From Acididesulfobacillus acetoxydans (GTDB lineage Bacteria > Bacillota > Desulfitobacteriia > Desulfitobacteriales > Desulfitobacteriaceae), in NCBI RefSeq assembly GCF_900016645.1, contig NZ_CDGJ01000081.1: a DNA stretch of 64,000 nt; one strand, written 5' to 3'. Below the pieces are notes generated by a model. It was not told the DNA's origin. It made no database searches and saw only the letters and a list, made by a program, of their open reading frames with translations. Numbering within the stretch: the first letter of the stretch is position 1; each line of letters opens with the position of its first letter. Shown piece after piece: positions 32,812-41,643 of the stretch. A program made the translations under genes and the position numbers.

Positions 32812-34836
32812 GTGTTGGACCTTCTGATGACGCCTTTTCACTGGGTATTGTATTCTTCACTAATGGCTTGTCTCATCGTGCCGATTATTTTGGGGCTGAA
32901 ATGGCTCTTTAAGAGTCAGATGCCGCCTTCCTGGCATTATTGGATCTGGTTTCTTCTCCTGGTACGCTTAGCCATCCCGCTTGCCCCCGCAAGTTCTCTC
33001 AGCGTGCTGAATATTGTACCGGCGTTCGGAGATGTGCTTGCAAAAACATATCTTCTGGCTCCAACAGGAAAGAACTTCACGGAGAAGATCGGGGCGGCAG
33101 CCGTTCCTGCCTCAGGCATCACTCAGCCCCGGGTCGCCGTTTCGGGTCAGGGACTGACCGACCCTCTCTCCCGATCAGGTCAAACCGGAGGGAAAGGCCA
33201 GGGAGAAGCCGTTGCTAGGCCAGGTGACAGCCGAGGACATACCATGGCGCAAACCATGGGGCGGCCCGTAGACGCCGGCCAGATGGCTCTGTCCGCTTTG
33301 CTTGTGTGGCTGGCAGGGGCAATGCTTTTTGGGCTCTATGTTATATTCGTGAACGGGCGTTTGTTTCTGAGAGTCGAGAAAACCGCTCGGGAACCTCAAG
33401 AATTCGAAAGAGAGCTGCTTGAGCGATCCAAGCGCATTCTCAATCTTAAGGCCGATATTCGTCTGCGCATCAGTCCCCTGGTTCGGATGCCTGTGCTTTT
33501 CGGCTTCCTCAGGCCCACTCTCTTGCTCCCCGCCGGACTCCCGGACCAAATAAATCCGCATGAGTTGAAGCATATCTTCCTGCACGAGTTGGTGCATTAT
33601 AGGCAAAGGGATTTTCTGGTTAACGGGCTTATGGTCTTCTTAAAAGGGATCTATTGGTTCGATCCCCTGGTTTGGTACGCTTTCTACCTCATGCGCCAGG
33701 ATATCGAGATGGCGTGTGATGCACGGGTGCTATCCCATCTGGATCCCACGGAACGTTCCCATTATGGCTATACAATGATTCATCTGCTGCAGATCGCTAA
33801 GCCTCAGGGTTTTCCGGGAGGCATGGGTATCCTGGGAAAACCATCGAGAATGAAAAGGAGAATTATCATGATCTCTTCTTTCAAGAAAGGTTCCGCAATG
33901 CGAGTTGCACTGGGAGTGGCCCTGCTAATGGTTCTGGGTGTCATCCTGTTGACAAGGGCTCCCAATAGCTCCGCAGAGTCTTTGCACACAAGTCAGGCCC
34001 AGGGTGCCAATCTCAAGTCAGCCGGCGCAGACTCCGGTTCGGGTTCCGGCAAGGACGGTCACAGCGCATTGGGCGTGAACACCCAAAACAATGTTGTCAG
34101 TAAACAGGTGCCGGCCGCTCCGAACAATGGGATTAGAATCCAGAGTATCCAAGGGCAAACGTTTAAAGGTGAAGTCATGCTGATCAAAGATCCGAAACGG
34201 GTCAAAGCTGTCATGACCAATCAGCCGGGAGTAGCGGGAGAACGGATAACGAGCTTCGTCAAGCAAACCGGGGCGCTTGCCGGAATCAACGCCGGCGGTT
34301 TCAATGATCCGAACGGTAAAGGGAACGGGTCTTTTCCCGAAGGGCTGACCGTCCACGACGGTAAGCTCGTCTATAACAGTGCCGGAAAGGCCGTTGTGCA
34401 CCAAGTCATTGGCATTGACAGCCAGGGAAAATTGATCATAGCCCCCATGTCGGCGGACGAACTGGTCGCCAAGCACATTCAAGAAGCCGTGACTTTCTAT
34501 GGTCCGACTCTGATCAAGAATGGGACACCGGTTATCGAGGGAGATGGCGGTATCGGTATTGCCCCCAGGACGGGAATTGGGCAGACCGCGGATGGAACGA
34601 TTATCTTCGTCGTTATTGACGGGCGCCAGCCGACTTGGAGTTGGGGAGCGACTGGGCGCGATTTGATGAACGTCTTTCTGGAATACCACGCGATTAATGC
34701 TGTCAACTTAGACGGCGGGTCCTCCACGGAAATGGTTTATCAGGGAAAAGTGATTAACCACCTGTGGGATATTTTTGGGGAACGCCGTGTGCCCACCGCC
34801 TTTGTCGTGATGCCGCAGGCGGGAAAAGCAAGCTAA
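32812..34836 (+). CDS. BlaR1-like M56 sensor protease fused to a phosphodiester glycosidase (NAGPA) domain
   Basis: A 674-residue membrane protein. Residues 1-400 are a peptidase M56 unit with about four helices, the zinc site HELVHYRQRD (about residue 257), and the second metal motif DIEMACDARVL. After a last helix (about 363-381) and a Ser/Gly linker comes residues 450-670: GVAGERITSFV, GINAGGFND, GGIGIAPRTGIGQT, NLDGGSSTEM, as in NAGPA/exopolysaccharide-type phosphodiester glycosidases. In BlaR1 this outer part is a beta-lactam-binding domain; here the glycosidase domain presumably senses a cell-wall or sugar-phosphate ligand. GTG 32812 is the start. Confidence 0.85.
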   Translation: MLDLLMTPFHWVLYSSLMACLIVPIILGLKWLFKSQMPPSWHYWIWFLLLVRLAIPLAPASSLSVLNIVPAFGDVLAKTYLLAPTGKNFTEKIGAAAVPASGITQPRVAVSGQGLTDPLSRSGQTGGKGQGEAVARPGDSRGHTMAQTMGRPVDAGQMALSALLVWLAGAMLFGLYVIFVNGRLFLRVEKTAREPQEFERELLERSKRILNLKADIRLRISPLVRMPVLFGFLRPTLLLPAGLPDQINPHELKHIFLHELVHYRQRDFLVNGLMVFLKGIYWFDPLVWYAFYLMRQDIEMACDARVLSHLDPTERSHYGYTMIHLLQIAKPQGFPGGMGILGKPSRMKRRIIMISSFKKGSAMRVALGVALLMVLGVILLTRAPNSSAESLHTSQAQGANLKSAGADSGSGSGKDGHSALGVNTQNNVVSKQVPAAPNNGIRIQSIQGQTFKGEVMLIKDPKRVKAVMTNQPGVAGERITSFVKQTGALAGINAGGFNDPNGKGNGSFPEGLTVHDGKLVYNSAGKAVVHQVIGIDSQGKLIIAPMSADELVAKHIQEAVTFYGPTLIKNGTPVIEGDGGIGIAPRTGIGQTADGTIIFVVIDGRQPTWSWGATGRDLMNVFLEYHAINAVNLDGGSSTEMVYQGKVINHLWDIFGERRVPTAFVVMPQAGKAS

Positions 34837-34944
34837 GGGAAGTAGATGTGTTCTGTGCTTCCATACATTTGGAATATACGCAATAAAGGCGCTCCCGAAC
34901 CCATAATACTGGTGTTTAGTTGGCTGATGCCAATTAAATAGGGA

Positions 34945-34992
34945 CGCCTCCAGACCATTTACACCCGAAAAGTAGCAAATGATCTGGAGGCG
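34945..34992. terminator. Long hairpin after the BlaR1-NAGPA gene
   Basis: CGCCTCCAGA-C-CATTT pairs with AAATG-A-TCTGGAGGCG across a 16-base loop, one mismatch in 16 pairs, 110 bases behind the stop. No T-run follows, so it may be an RNA stabiliser or an inverted-repeat element rather than a terminator. The next 280 bases hold no gene; repeats TACTACACAATACTACACCTACT lie at about 35021-35043. Confidence 0.5.
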
Positions 34993-35280
34993 CTGGCCCC
35001 TACACAAATAGTAGGTAAGTTAATACTACACAATACTACACCTACTGGGGGTGTTTGTGAAGGGAGATTTTAAGGAAGGGAGGAGGGTTCCGTTCCATTA
35101 TACTCATCCCCTAAGTATTTGAATTTCCGCACTGAACACTAATTAATTAGGAAGGAGAAACAGAAACTTCGCTTAGCGATTTGTCTAAAGATTCATTAGC
35201 TGCGACCATGCCAAATCCGAAGGAGTGATCTCACTGAATTAGTGACTGAATCAGTGAGTACGTTGAGAGGGGGATTCACA

Positions 35281-35685
35281 ATGAATGTTAGGCGCCTACT
35301 GGCTATATCTACAGCTTTGGCTATTTGCTTGATGTTCGCTTCCACTTCTACATCTCTTGCATCAACTACTAATACTCAAGTATCATCGCATAATAAATTA
35401 TCAACTCAAGGGAAAACGAATCCACAGTTTGTGTCGCCGCAACAGCCATGGGTAGGCTATTCTGGGGAGGTTAAGTGCACGGCGGATCCGTACTTAAATA
35501 CCCGTACCGGCCCTGGACTAAACTACCCAATTAAATTTGGCATAGATTACGGACAGACTGGGGATGCAATTACAACCGTTAGCTCTTCTGATGGTTCCGG
35601 TAATTGGTGTGAATTCCAGGCATATGATGGCAGTTATGAGTATGGATCAGCGACCTATTTGGAGGTTCCACCTTACACTTTCTAA
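35281..35685 (+). CDS. Secreted SH3-like domain protein
   Basis: A 134-residue protein with a signal peptide (MNVRRLLAISTALAICLMFASTS, cleavage near LASTT) and a C-terminal bacterial SH3-like domain (YLNTRTGPGLNYPIKFGIDYGQTG ... NWCEFQ). Two cysteines (VKCTAD, NWCEF) may form a disulfide. SH3b domains bind cell-wall peptides. AGAGGGGGA lies before the ATG. The upstream sequence contains short dyads CACTGAATTAGTG and ACTGAATCAGT that may be regulatory. Confidence 0.75.
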   Translation: MNVRRLLAISTALAICLMFASTSTSLASTTNTQVSSHNKLSTQGKTNPQFVSPQQPWVGYSGEVKCTADPYLNTRTGPGLNYPIKFGIDYGQTGDAITTVSSSDGSGNWCEFQAYDGSYEYGSATYLEVPPYTF

Positions 35686-35689
35686 TTTG

Positions 35690-36365
35690 AGCTTAAGTCC
35701 CACGCTATGCGTGGGAGACCAGAATAGAAAGTAACGGGGAACATGATAATGTAGCTCTCCTCTGCTCTAGCGACTAAGGTTTCGCAAGTCAAAATCAGTA
35801 GTAGAGGAGGGCATCAAAATGGATAATTCAAGTTTATCACATACGAAGTGGGACTGCACGTATCACATAATGTTCCTTCCGAAATACAGACGAAAAGAGA
35901 TGGACGGGGAACTGAGAGCCGATATCTGAGAGATCATCAAAAACCAGGCGAGTATAAAGATGTTTCAATCTAGTGTAAGATCAAGTGCATCAATATGTAA
36001 AGATCCCGCCTACGCTGAGTGTTTCCGAATTTATGGGGTACTTAAAAGGGAAAAGCGCATTAATATTAATGATTTTTGATTAGCACCCAGAGTATAAGCA
36101 AAAGGGCAATCGGCATTTTGAACGAAGAGGTGTTCTGTCAAACGTCAATACGGTCGGACGGAATGAGGAAGAGATCAAAAGGTACATCAAGAATCAGCTT
36201 GAAGCAGATCAAACCGAAGATAGGTAAGAAGCAATCATAAGACCCCTATAGGGGTAGCAAGCGACAATGGCTTGCGAAACCACGCCTTCAGGCGCAGGCG
36301 TAGCCAGTAACATGCCCTTATAGGGCAAAATGAAGCCACCCCTTGAAGGAGTGGTAGCGTGACTG
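35690..36365 (+). mobile_element. IS200-like element, decayed
   Basis: A left hairpin CCCACGCTATGCGTGGG (35699-35715), a broken tnpA, and a right hairpin GCCACCCCTTGAAGGAGTGG (36335-36354), plus inner palindromes ACCCCTATAGGGGT and GCCCTTATAGGGC. This is the layout of IS200/IS605 elements, which move by single-strand hairpin recognition. The transposase is broken, so it cannot move itself. Confidence 0.75.
35819..36227 (+). pseudogene. tnpA: IS200 TnpA transposase, broken
   Basis: From ATG 35819 the frame reads HTKWDCTYHIMFLPKYRRKEMDGEL, the standard IS200 Y1 transposase start, then hits stops. Later frames keep ISVSEFMGYLKGKSALI-like pieces and HPEYKQKGNRHFERRGVLSNVNTVGRNEEEIKRYIKNQLEADQ, the family's C-terminal end with the Tyr-bearing region degraded. 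Several stops and an internal loss around 35930-36010 make it inactive. Confidence 0.85.
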
Positions 36366-36483
36366 ACAACGATATCCAATATTTATGTACGAGGGATGTG
36401 GCATTTAACATGGGAAGATCAGGAGCTTAGGGCTGGAAAAGCGGAGTATGTGGAGTCTTTTGTGCAGGAGGACAGGGCCGAAA

Positions 36484-37458
36484 ATGAAACGCAGGGTAAG
36501 ATTCAGCGGGAAAAGGTTCATGAGTTTTGTGGGTTTCAATATTGTCTTTGCTGCCTTACTGGCACCCCTCATCGTTTTTTATGGTCCTTTTCAAGCCCTG
36601 AAGGTCATGACAGTGGGTTCAATTGCGCTGTCCCGCCACCCGCAGGTGGTGCGGGCTTTTCTGTCCCAGGCTCAAATTGATGAGATAACACGTGAGTACG
36701 ACAGTTTGGGAGTGAACACCCAAAGTCACGTGGTCAGGGAGCAGGTGGCGACCGACCCGAATAGCGGCATTGAAATCCAGAACATCCAAGGTCATTCTTT
36801 CAAAGGGAAGGTCATGCTGATTAAAGATCCGAAACGGGTCAAAGCTGTCATGACCAATCAGCCGGGAGTAGCGGGAGAACGGATAACGAGTTTCGTCAAG
36901 CAAACCGGGGCGCTTGCCGGAATCAACGCCGGCGGTTTCAATGATCCGAATGGTAAAGGGAACGGGTCTTTTCCCGAAGGGCTGACCGTCCACGACGGTA
37001 AGCTCGTCTATAACAGTGCCGGAAAGGCCGTTGTGCACCAAGTGATTGGCATTGACAGCCAGGGAAAATTGATCATAGCCCCCATGTCGGCGGACGAACT
37101 GGTCGCCAAGCACATTCAAGAAGCCGTGACTTTCTATGGTCCGACTCTGATCAAGAATGGGACACCGGTTATCGAGGGAGATGGCGGTATCGGTATTGCC
37201 CCCAGGACGGGAATTGGGCAGACAGCGGATGGAACGATTATCTTCGTCGTTATTGACGGGCGCGAGCCGGGTTGGAGTTGGGGAGCGACTGGGCGCGATT
37301 TGATGAACGTCTTTCTGGAATACCACGCGATTAATGCCGTCAACCTAGACGGCGGGTCTTCCGCGGAAATGGTTTATCAGGGAAAAGTGATTAACCGTCC
37401 GTGCGATATTTTTCAGGAGCGCTATGTTGCGACGGGTTTTGTGGTCATGCCTAAATAG
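36484..37458 (+). CDS. Membrane-anchored phosphodiester glycosidase (NAGPA) domain protein
   Basis: A 324-residue protein with one N-terminal membrane helix (about 16-34) and an outer NAGPA domain that is almost identical to residues 450-665 of the BlaR1 fusion at 32812 (about a dozen base differences over 560 by eye). The shared part includes GINAGGFND, GFGP-like YGPTLIKNGTP and NLDGGSS. NAGPA-like enzymes remove a GlcNAc cap from phosphodiesters; bacterial members may act on exopolysaccharide or wall glycans. ATG 36484 lies 11 bases after AGGAGG. It differs from copy 1 in the anchor and the stalk. Confidence 0.8.
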   Translation: MKRRVRFSGKRFMSFVGFNIVFAALLAPLIVFYGPFQALKVMTVGSIALSRHPQVVRAFLSQAQIDEITREYDSLGVNTQSHVVREQVATDPNSGIEIQNIQGHSFKGKVMLIKDPKRVKAVMTNQPGVAGERITSFVKQTGALAGINAGGFNDPNGKGNGSFPEGLTVHDGKLVYNSAGKAVVHQVIGIDSQGKLIIAPMSADELVAKHIQEAVTFYGPTLIKNGTPVIEGDGGIGIAPRTGIGQTADGTIIFVVIDGREPGWSWGATGRDLMNVFLEYHAINAVNLDGGSSAEMVYQGKVINRPCDIFQERYVATGFVVMPK

Positions 37459-37593
37459 GGATACACTATCCTGACACTGGGGCAGGTCCGGGCGCATAGA
37501 GCGCCGGTTAGCTCTTCTGGACTTCACCTGAACAACATGGTTGGGATCCGCAAAGATCGTTGTCTGCCGTATTCCCTTGAGTGAATCAGACTT

Positions 37594-38715
37594 TCAGTGC
37601 CTGGCCCGGCAACAATTCTCGATAATTTCCTGTGATCGTAGGGGCCTTTTGAAACGCGTACTCAGGGCCCTGACCTTTTTGATCGTCTCGTCGATTTGTT
37701 CGTTATTCAAAAAGATGCCGTTTTGCTCCAGCAACCGGTTTAGAGTTTTAACCCCTGAATATTTGCCGAGAGCCAGGGAATGCCGGCGTGATACCTTTTC
37801 CGGAGGAAAAGGTTCGTAATTGGCGGGGTCTTTCTTTATGCCGTCAATGAGCAGGGAAGAGGTATGCGTGAAAACGTCTTGTCCGGAAATGGGTTTATTT
37901 CTTTGAATTTCCCTGTGAGTCGCCAGGCTGAGCATGAAACAGATGGTTCCCAAGCGACGGAGATTGAAGCGGACCTTCTTTTGTAACATCTGTTTTAAGA
38001 TGACAGCCACTTCTTCCAGAGCGGCGTTTCCGGCCCTTTCTCCCAAGCCGCCCACCGTGACACTGACGGCGCGGAATCCGCATTGAACTGCGGTTACGGC
38101 ATTGGCTGTGGCCAGGCCCAGATCATTGTGAGCATGAAACTCCAGAGGAACGCTGAGTTCTGACGGCAGACCGCTCAAGCGGTGGGCGAGTTCCAGAGGC
38201 GTCAGGATGCCCAGGGTATCGGCCAGTCGGATTCTATTAACTCCCAGTTGTTCCGCCTCCCGGCAAACCTTCAGCAGAAAATCCGCCGAAGCCCGGCTGG
38301 CATCCTCCAAGCCCACACAGACGTAATCCGCATCTTGTTTGGCCCGTAAAACGCATTGTCCCATCTGTTCCAGCACCCAGGCCGGGCTTTTTTTCAATTT
38401 GCGGCTCATCTGCTGTTCCGAGACCGGAACGGAAATGGACACCCCGGCGCAGCCGCTGCGGAAACTGGCTTCCAGATCGGCTTTCACCGCCCGGTTCCAA
38501 GTGAGCATGCGTACGGGCAAGCGCAGGGAGACCAGTTGTCGGATAACGTCTACCTCATCCGTTCCCAGGGCCGGAACACCTACTTCCAACTCATCGATAC
38601 CGGCGTCCGTTAGAGCCCGGGCGATCATTTCCCTTTCCGCATAGGTAAAGGCCACCCCCGGAGTCTGCTCTCCGTCCCGTAAAGTTGTGTCACAGAGTAT
38701 GATATTGTCATTCAT
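37594..38715 (-). CDS. nifV: Homocitrate synthase
   Basis: Makes homocitrate, the organic ligand of the nitrogenase FeMo cofactor, from acetyl-CoA and 2-oxoglutarate. A 373-residue TIM-barrel of the HMG-CoA-lyase-like family: LCDTTLRDGEQTPGVAF, the metal-binding HAHNDLGLATANA, and GGLGERAGNAALEEV. It is the last gene of the nif run, 42 bases behind nifB. ATG 38715 follows CAGGTG; a GTG at 38724 is possible. Confidence 0.93.
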   Translation of the reverse strand: MNDNIILCDTTLRDGEQTPGVAFTYAEREMIARALTDAGIDELEVGVPALGTDEVDVIRQLVSLRLPVRMLTWNRAVKADLEASFRSGCAGVSISVPVSEQQMSRKLKKSPAWVLEQMGQCVLRAKQDADYVCVGLEDASRASADFLLKVCREAEQLGVNRIRLADTLGILTPLELAHRLSGLPSELSVPLEFHAHNDLGLATANAVTAVQCGFRAVSVTVGGLGERAGNAALEEVAVILKQMLQKKVRFNLRRLGTICFMLSLATHREIQRNKPISGQDVFTHTSSLLIDGIKKDPANYEPFPPEKVSRRHSLALGKYSGVKTLNRLLEQNGIFLNNEQIDETIKKVRALSTRFKRPLRSQEIIENCCRARH

Positions 38716-38756
38716 CACTTTCACCTGCCCAGCTTAGTCTCATACCATAGTTTTTA

Positions 38757-39602
38757 TCACACTAGGCCGATGGCATCGGCCTGGCATTGCCGGCAGTGGC
38801 TCATCTGGGGAAGAACGCGGCCCAATTCTTGGCGGTAATGGTGCATATCGGCGGGACGGGGCGCCGGGCGCAAGGCAAACTTTCCCTGAGGGATAAGGGG
38901 GAGCAGGTTATGAATTTCCACCCCTCTTTGCTTGATCTCCCGGGCCAGGACCGTGAGCCGGGTGTCATTGATTCCGGGAATTACCACGGTGTTGACTTTG
39001 ACGTGGAGCCCGGCCCGGACTGCTTGTTCGATTCCCAGCAGCTGATTCTCCAGAAGCATTGTGACTGCCGGCCGCCCGATCAGGGTCTGTCCCTGCCAGC
39101 GTACATAACCGTAGATCTGTAGGGCCGAAGGCGTGTCCAGCGTATTGAGAGTCACAGTAATATGGGAAAGTCCCAAGGCCAGGAGTTCCGGCAATTTTTC
39201 CGGCAACAACAGACCGTTGCTGCTCAGACAGCGTTTCATTTCCGGAAACTTGTCTTTGAGCAGTGCCAGGGTAGCAAAGGTTTCCGGGTTGGCGAGCGGC
39301 TCACCGGGGCCGGCAATTCCGGCCACGTGCAGATAGGCTCCCAGGGAAGAGAGTTTTGCTTCCTGTACTACCCGTATGGCTTCCTCAGCCCCGATAAGCT
39401 TGCTGGTCACTCCGGGGCGGGACTCATTCGCACAATCATATTTGCGCACACAGTAGTTGCAGGAGATATTGCATTCCGCTGCTACCGCCAGGTGAATCCG
39501 CCCGGCTCGACCGTGTCCGTCCGGGGAAAAACAAGGATGCTCCGTTGGCTCGGGCGTAGCGGTGTAAATTCTGTTTCCGGTTTCCAGACAATGACTAGCC
39601 AT
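38757..39602 (-). CDS. nifB: FeMo-cofactor biosynthesis radical SAM enzyme NifB
   Basis: Builds the NifB-co [8Fe-9S-C] core of nitrogenase cofactors. A 281-residue radical SAM protein with C44, C48, C51 in ECNISCNYC, a further KYDC, and GPGEPLANPET. The protein ends shortly after the barrel, so it lacks the NifX-like domain fused to NifB in proteobacteria. ATG 39602 follows AAGGAGG. In related clusters a ferredoxin gene lies between nifX and nifB; here only about 25 bases separate them, so it is absent. Confidence 0.94.
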   Translation of the reverse strand: MASHCLETGNRIYTATPEPTEHPCFSPDGHGRAGRIHLAVAAECNISCNYCVRKYDCANESRPGVTSKLIGAEEAIRVVQEAKLSSLGAYLHVAGIAGPGEPLANPETFATLALLKDKFPEMKRCLSSNGLLLPEKLPELLALGLSHITVTLNTLDTPSALQIYGYVRWQGQTLIGRPAVTMLLENQLLGIEQAVRAGLHVKVNTVVIPGINDTRLTVLAREIKQRGVEIHNLLPLIPQGKFALRPAPRPADMHHYRQELGRVLPQMSHCRQCQADAIGLV

Positions 39603-39627
39603 GTGCGGAGCCTCCTTCAATCGTAAA

Positions 39628-40053
39628 TTATGGGATTTTGAGCATTACATCTTCCCCGACGTCGGTGTACGTTTCCCGCGCGACCACGGGTTCCCGGAGC
39701 ATCTGCTTCTTCAGCCAGGGAGGCGGGTTGGTTTGCAAAAGCTTTTCCAGACGGTCCCCCGCTGCAGCGATCGTTGTGTGCGCTTCAACTTTAAGGGGAT
39801 AGATACCGTTCTGTACTAAGCGGGCCGCCGCCGGACCCCCAATTTGGCCGCAATAGAGAAAAGAACAACCTCGCAAAGCTTGCAGGCGCCTGGCCACCCG
39901 ATCGTCTTCTCCCTGTTCCGTCCCGGAAAAGCTGATTTGTTCCAACTGCCTGCTGCCCTGAGGGCCTATCTCATAAATGAAAAGATAAGGGCAGGAGGCA
40001 AAATGAGCATCGACATACTGTCCGCTTTGACTGCAAAAAGCAACCCTAATCAT
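39628..40053 (-). CDS. nifX: NifX/NafY-family FeMo-cofactor carrier
   Basis: A 141-residue protein of the dinitrogenase iron-molybdenum cofactor family: VAFCSQSGQYVDAHFASCPYLFIYEI, EDDRVARRLQALRGCSFLYCGQIGGPAAARLVQNGIYPLKV. NifX carries NifB-co or a VK-cluster between NifB and NifEN. It lies 12 bases behind nifN, and AGGAGGAATG precedes its start. Confidence 0.9.
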   Translation of the reverse strand: MIRVAFCSQSGQYVDAHFASCPYLFIYEIGPQGSRQLEQISFSGTEQGEDDRVARRLQALRGCSFLYCGQIGGPAAARLVQNGIYPLKVEAHTTIAAAGDRLEKLLQTNPPPWLKKQMLREPVVARETYTDVGEDVMLKIP

Positions 40054-40065
40054 GATACATTCCTC

Positions 40066-41643
40066 CTATCCAGACATAGTGTTTAGAACATCGAAAAGGA
40101 AATTTTGACTGCCCCGGTACCCGGTCCAGAGTTTTTGAGGGTAGCCGGCGCGGTCGAAGACCGGCAATCCGGCCCGCAGGTGGGGGCATTGCAAGATTTT
40201 TGCCGCCTGACGTCCGTTGGAATTGGCAATGATCAGATTAAAGGATTTTCCGGGCGTGGCAGGATGCGCCAATTCCCCCAAGTTATCCAAGTCTTCCAGG
40301 TCCTCTAAATCTCCTACCCGGAAGGGGATTGTGGCCGGGAAATTCTTTCTCCCCTCAGGAGTGGCTGCCAAGGCCAGGGAGATCTCGGCCCCGGTTTCGG
40401 CCAAGGCTAAACTCAGAGAATATAACAGGTCCGATTCTAAAGCCAGGGCCACGCGCAGGCCGGCCAGCCGGTCGTGATAATCTGCCATGGTATCGAGCAG
40501 GCGGCTTCTTTGCCGCAACAACGGTTCCGGCACCGGTTGACCGCTGAAAGAGGCCAGGGCCAGCAAGAAGCGATCGGTAGCCTCTAAACCTGTCAGGGAA
40601 GGGATGGGGTAATGAGGAACTCCATAAGTGTCCCGGAGATAATCTCCCGGTTGAACCAGGCTCAAGCCGAAGGAAAAAACAGCCACGGCTTGGGGCAGGC
40701 GTTTCAGATGGGAGAGCGTGGTTCCTCCCTGGACGACAGCGCTGGGTTCAGATTCCAGGTGACCGTCCAAGGATGTGGACAAATCCGGCAGGACGAGTGG
40801 TTGCAGGCCAAAAAGAGATACGGTTTCTTTCAACTCCTCCACGTCGGCGGGTGTCAGGTGACAGCCGGGTAGAAGGATTACGTCTGGGACAAGGGCAGTT
40901 TTCCGGGAAAAGGCGGAGGTAAGAGTACATTCACTCTGGTTTCCGGGCTCTGACCTAAAAGTACATTTACTCTGGCCTCTGATCTCTGACTTCCGGCATC
41001 CCTGGTCTCTGATTTCCGGGGTAGGTTCATTCAACTTTAGTTGAACGAGTTCACTTGCCGGGCTTTCCGTCTCCACCCTTTCCGTCCCCGTTCCTTTCTC
41101 CGGCTCTTTCGGCCGGAGAGAAGCGAGCAGAGCGGTCACCGCCAGGCGATAGCCCTCTTGCATGGATCCTATATAGTCCGGGGTACTGACAGTCACAACC
41201 GGTACTCCGGCCAGTTCCGGCCGGTCTCTGCGCCAAGTCCGCAGGGCGGCGGCCATGTCTTCACCCATGGTTTCACTGAGACCTGAACTCATGACACCGA
41301 CAATTTCCGGGTGGAATTTTTCCACGGCTTGGGTGATTCCTTTCTGAAGCTGTTCCCAGCCGCCAAAGACCAGATTTTCCTCAGTCATAGCGGTGGAGTT
41401 CAGAGGGATGGGTTCTTTGAAATGCCGGGAGAGTTGCAGGCGGATGAAAGTGGAACAGCCTTGGGAGCCGTGCAGGAGGGCCAGCATGCCGTTCATGCCC
41501 AGAAAGGCCAGAGTCGCTCCCAGGGAGGGGCTGTTTTTTTGCGGGTTTCCCTGATAATGGCGTTCGGTGCGCTCGCCCCTGGGGTGGCTTTCCGGACGAT
41601 ATTCCGGGTGGCATTCAAGGTGGCGTTGTGCTTCATACGACAT
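40066..41643 (-). CDS. nifN: FeMo-cofactor scaffold subunit NifN, with inserted linker
   Basis: Second subunit of the NifEN scaffold. The start (SLGATLAFLGMNGMLALLHGSQGCSTF, then RHFKEPIPLNSTAMTEENLVFGG) and VVTVSTPDYIGSMQEGY are clear NifN. It is 525 residues, about 80 more than usual; most of the excess is a repetitive linker around residues 190-265 that interrupts the sequence before DVILLPGCHLTPADVEELK. ATG 41643 overlaps the nifE end and follows GGAGG by seven bases. The linker DNA carries short repeats (see findings). Confidence 0.9.
   Translation of the reverse strand: MSYEAQRHLECHPEYRPESHPRGERTERHYQGNPQKNSPSLGATLAFLGMNGMLALLHGSQGCSTFIRLQLSRHFKEPIPLNSTAMTEENLVFGGWEQLQKGITQAVEKFHPEIVGVMSSGLSETMGEDMAAALRTWRRDRPELAGVPVVTVSTPDYIGSMQEGYRLAVTALLASLRPKEPEKGTGTERVETESPASELVQLKLNEPTPEIRDQGCRKSEIRGQSKCTFRSEPGNQSECTLTSAFSRKTALVPDVILLPGCHLTPADVEELKETVSLFGLQPLVLPDLSTSLDGHLESEPSAVVQGGTTLSHLKRLPQAVAVFSFGLSLVQPGDYLRDTYGVPHYPIPSLTGLEATDRFLLALASFSGQPVPEPLLRQRSRLLDTMADYHDRLAGLRVALALESDLLYSLSLALAETGAEISLALAATPEGRKNFPATIPFRVGDLEDLEDLDNLGELAHPATPGKSFNLIIANSNGRQAAKILQCPHLRAGLPVFDRAGYPQKLWTGYRGSQNFLFDVLNTMSG

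Noticed and set aside
34018..34689. Minus-strand frame of 223 residues, also present at 36619-37326
   Set aside because: Present twice only because the NAGPA sequence on the plus strand is duplicated; no features of a real protein.
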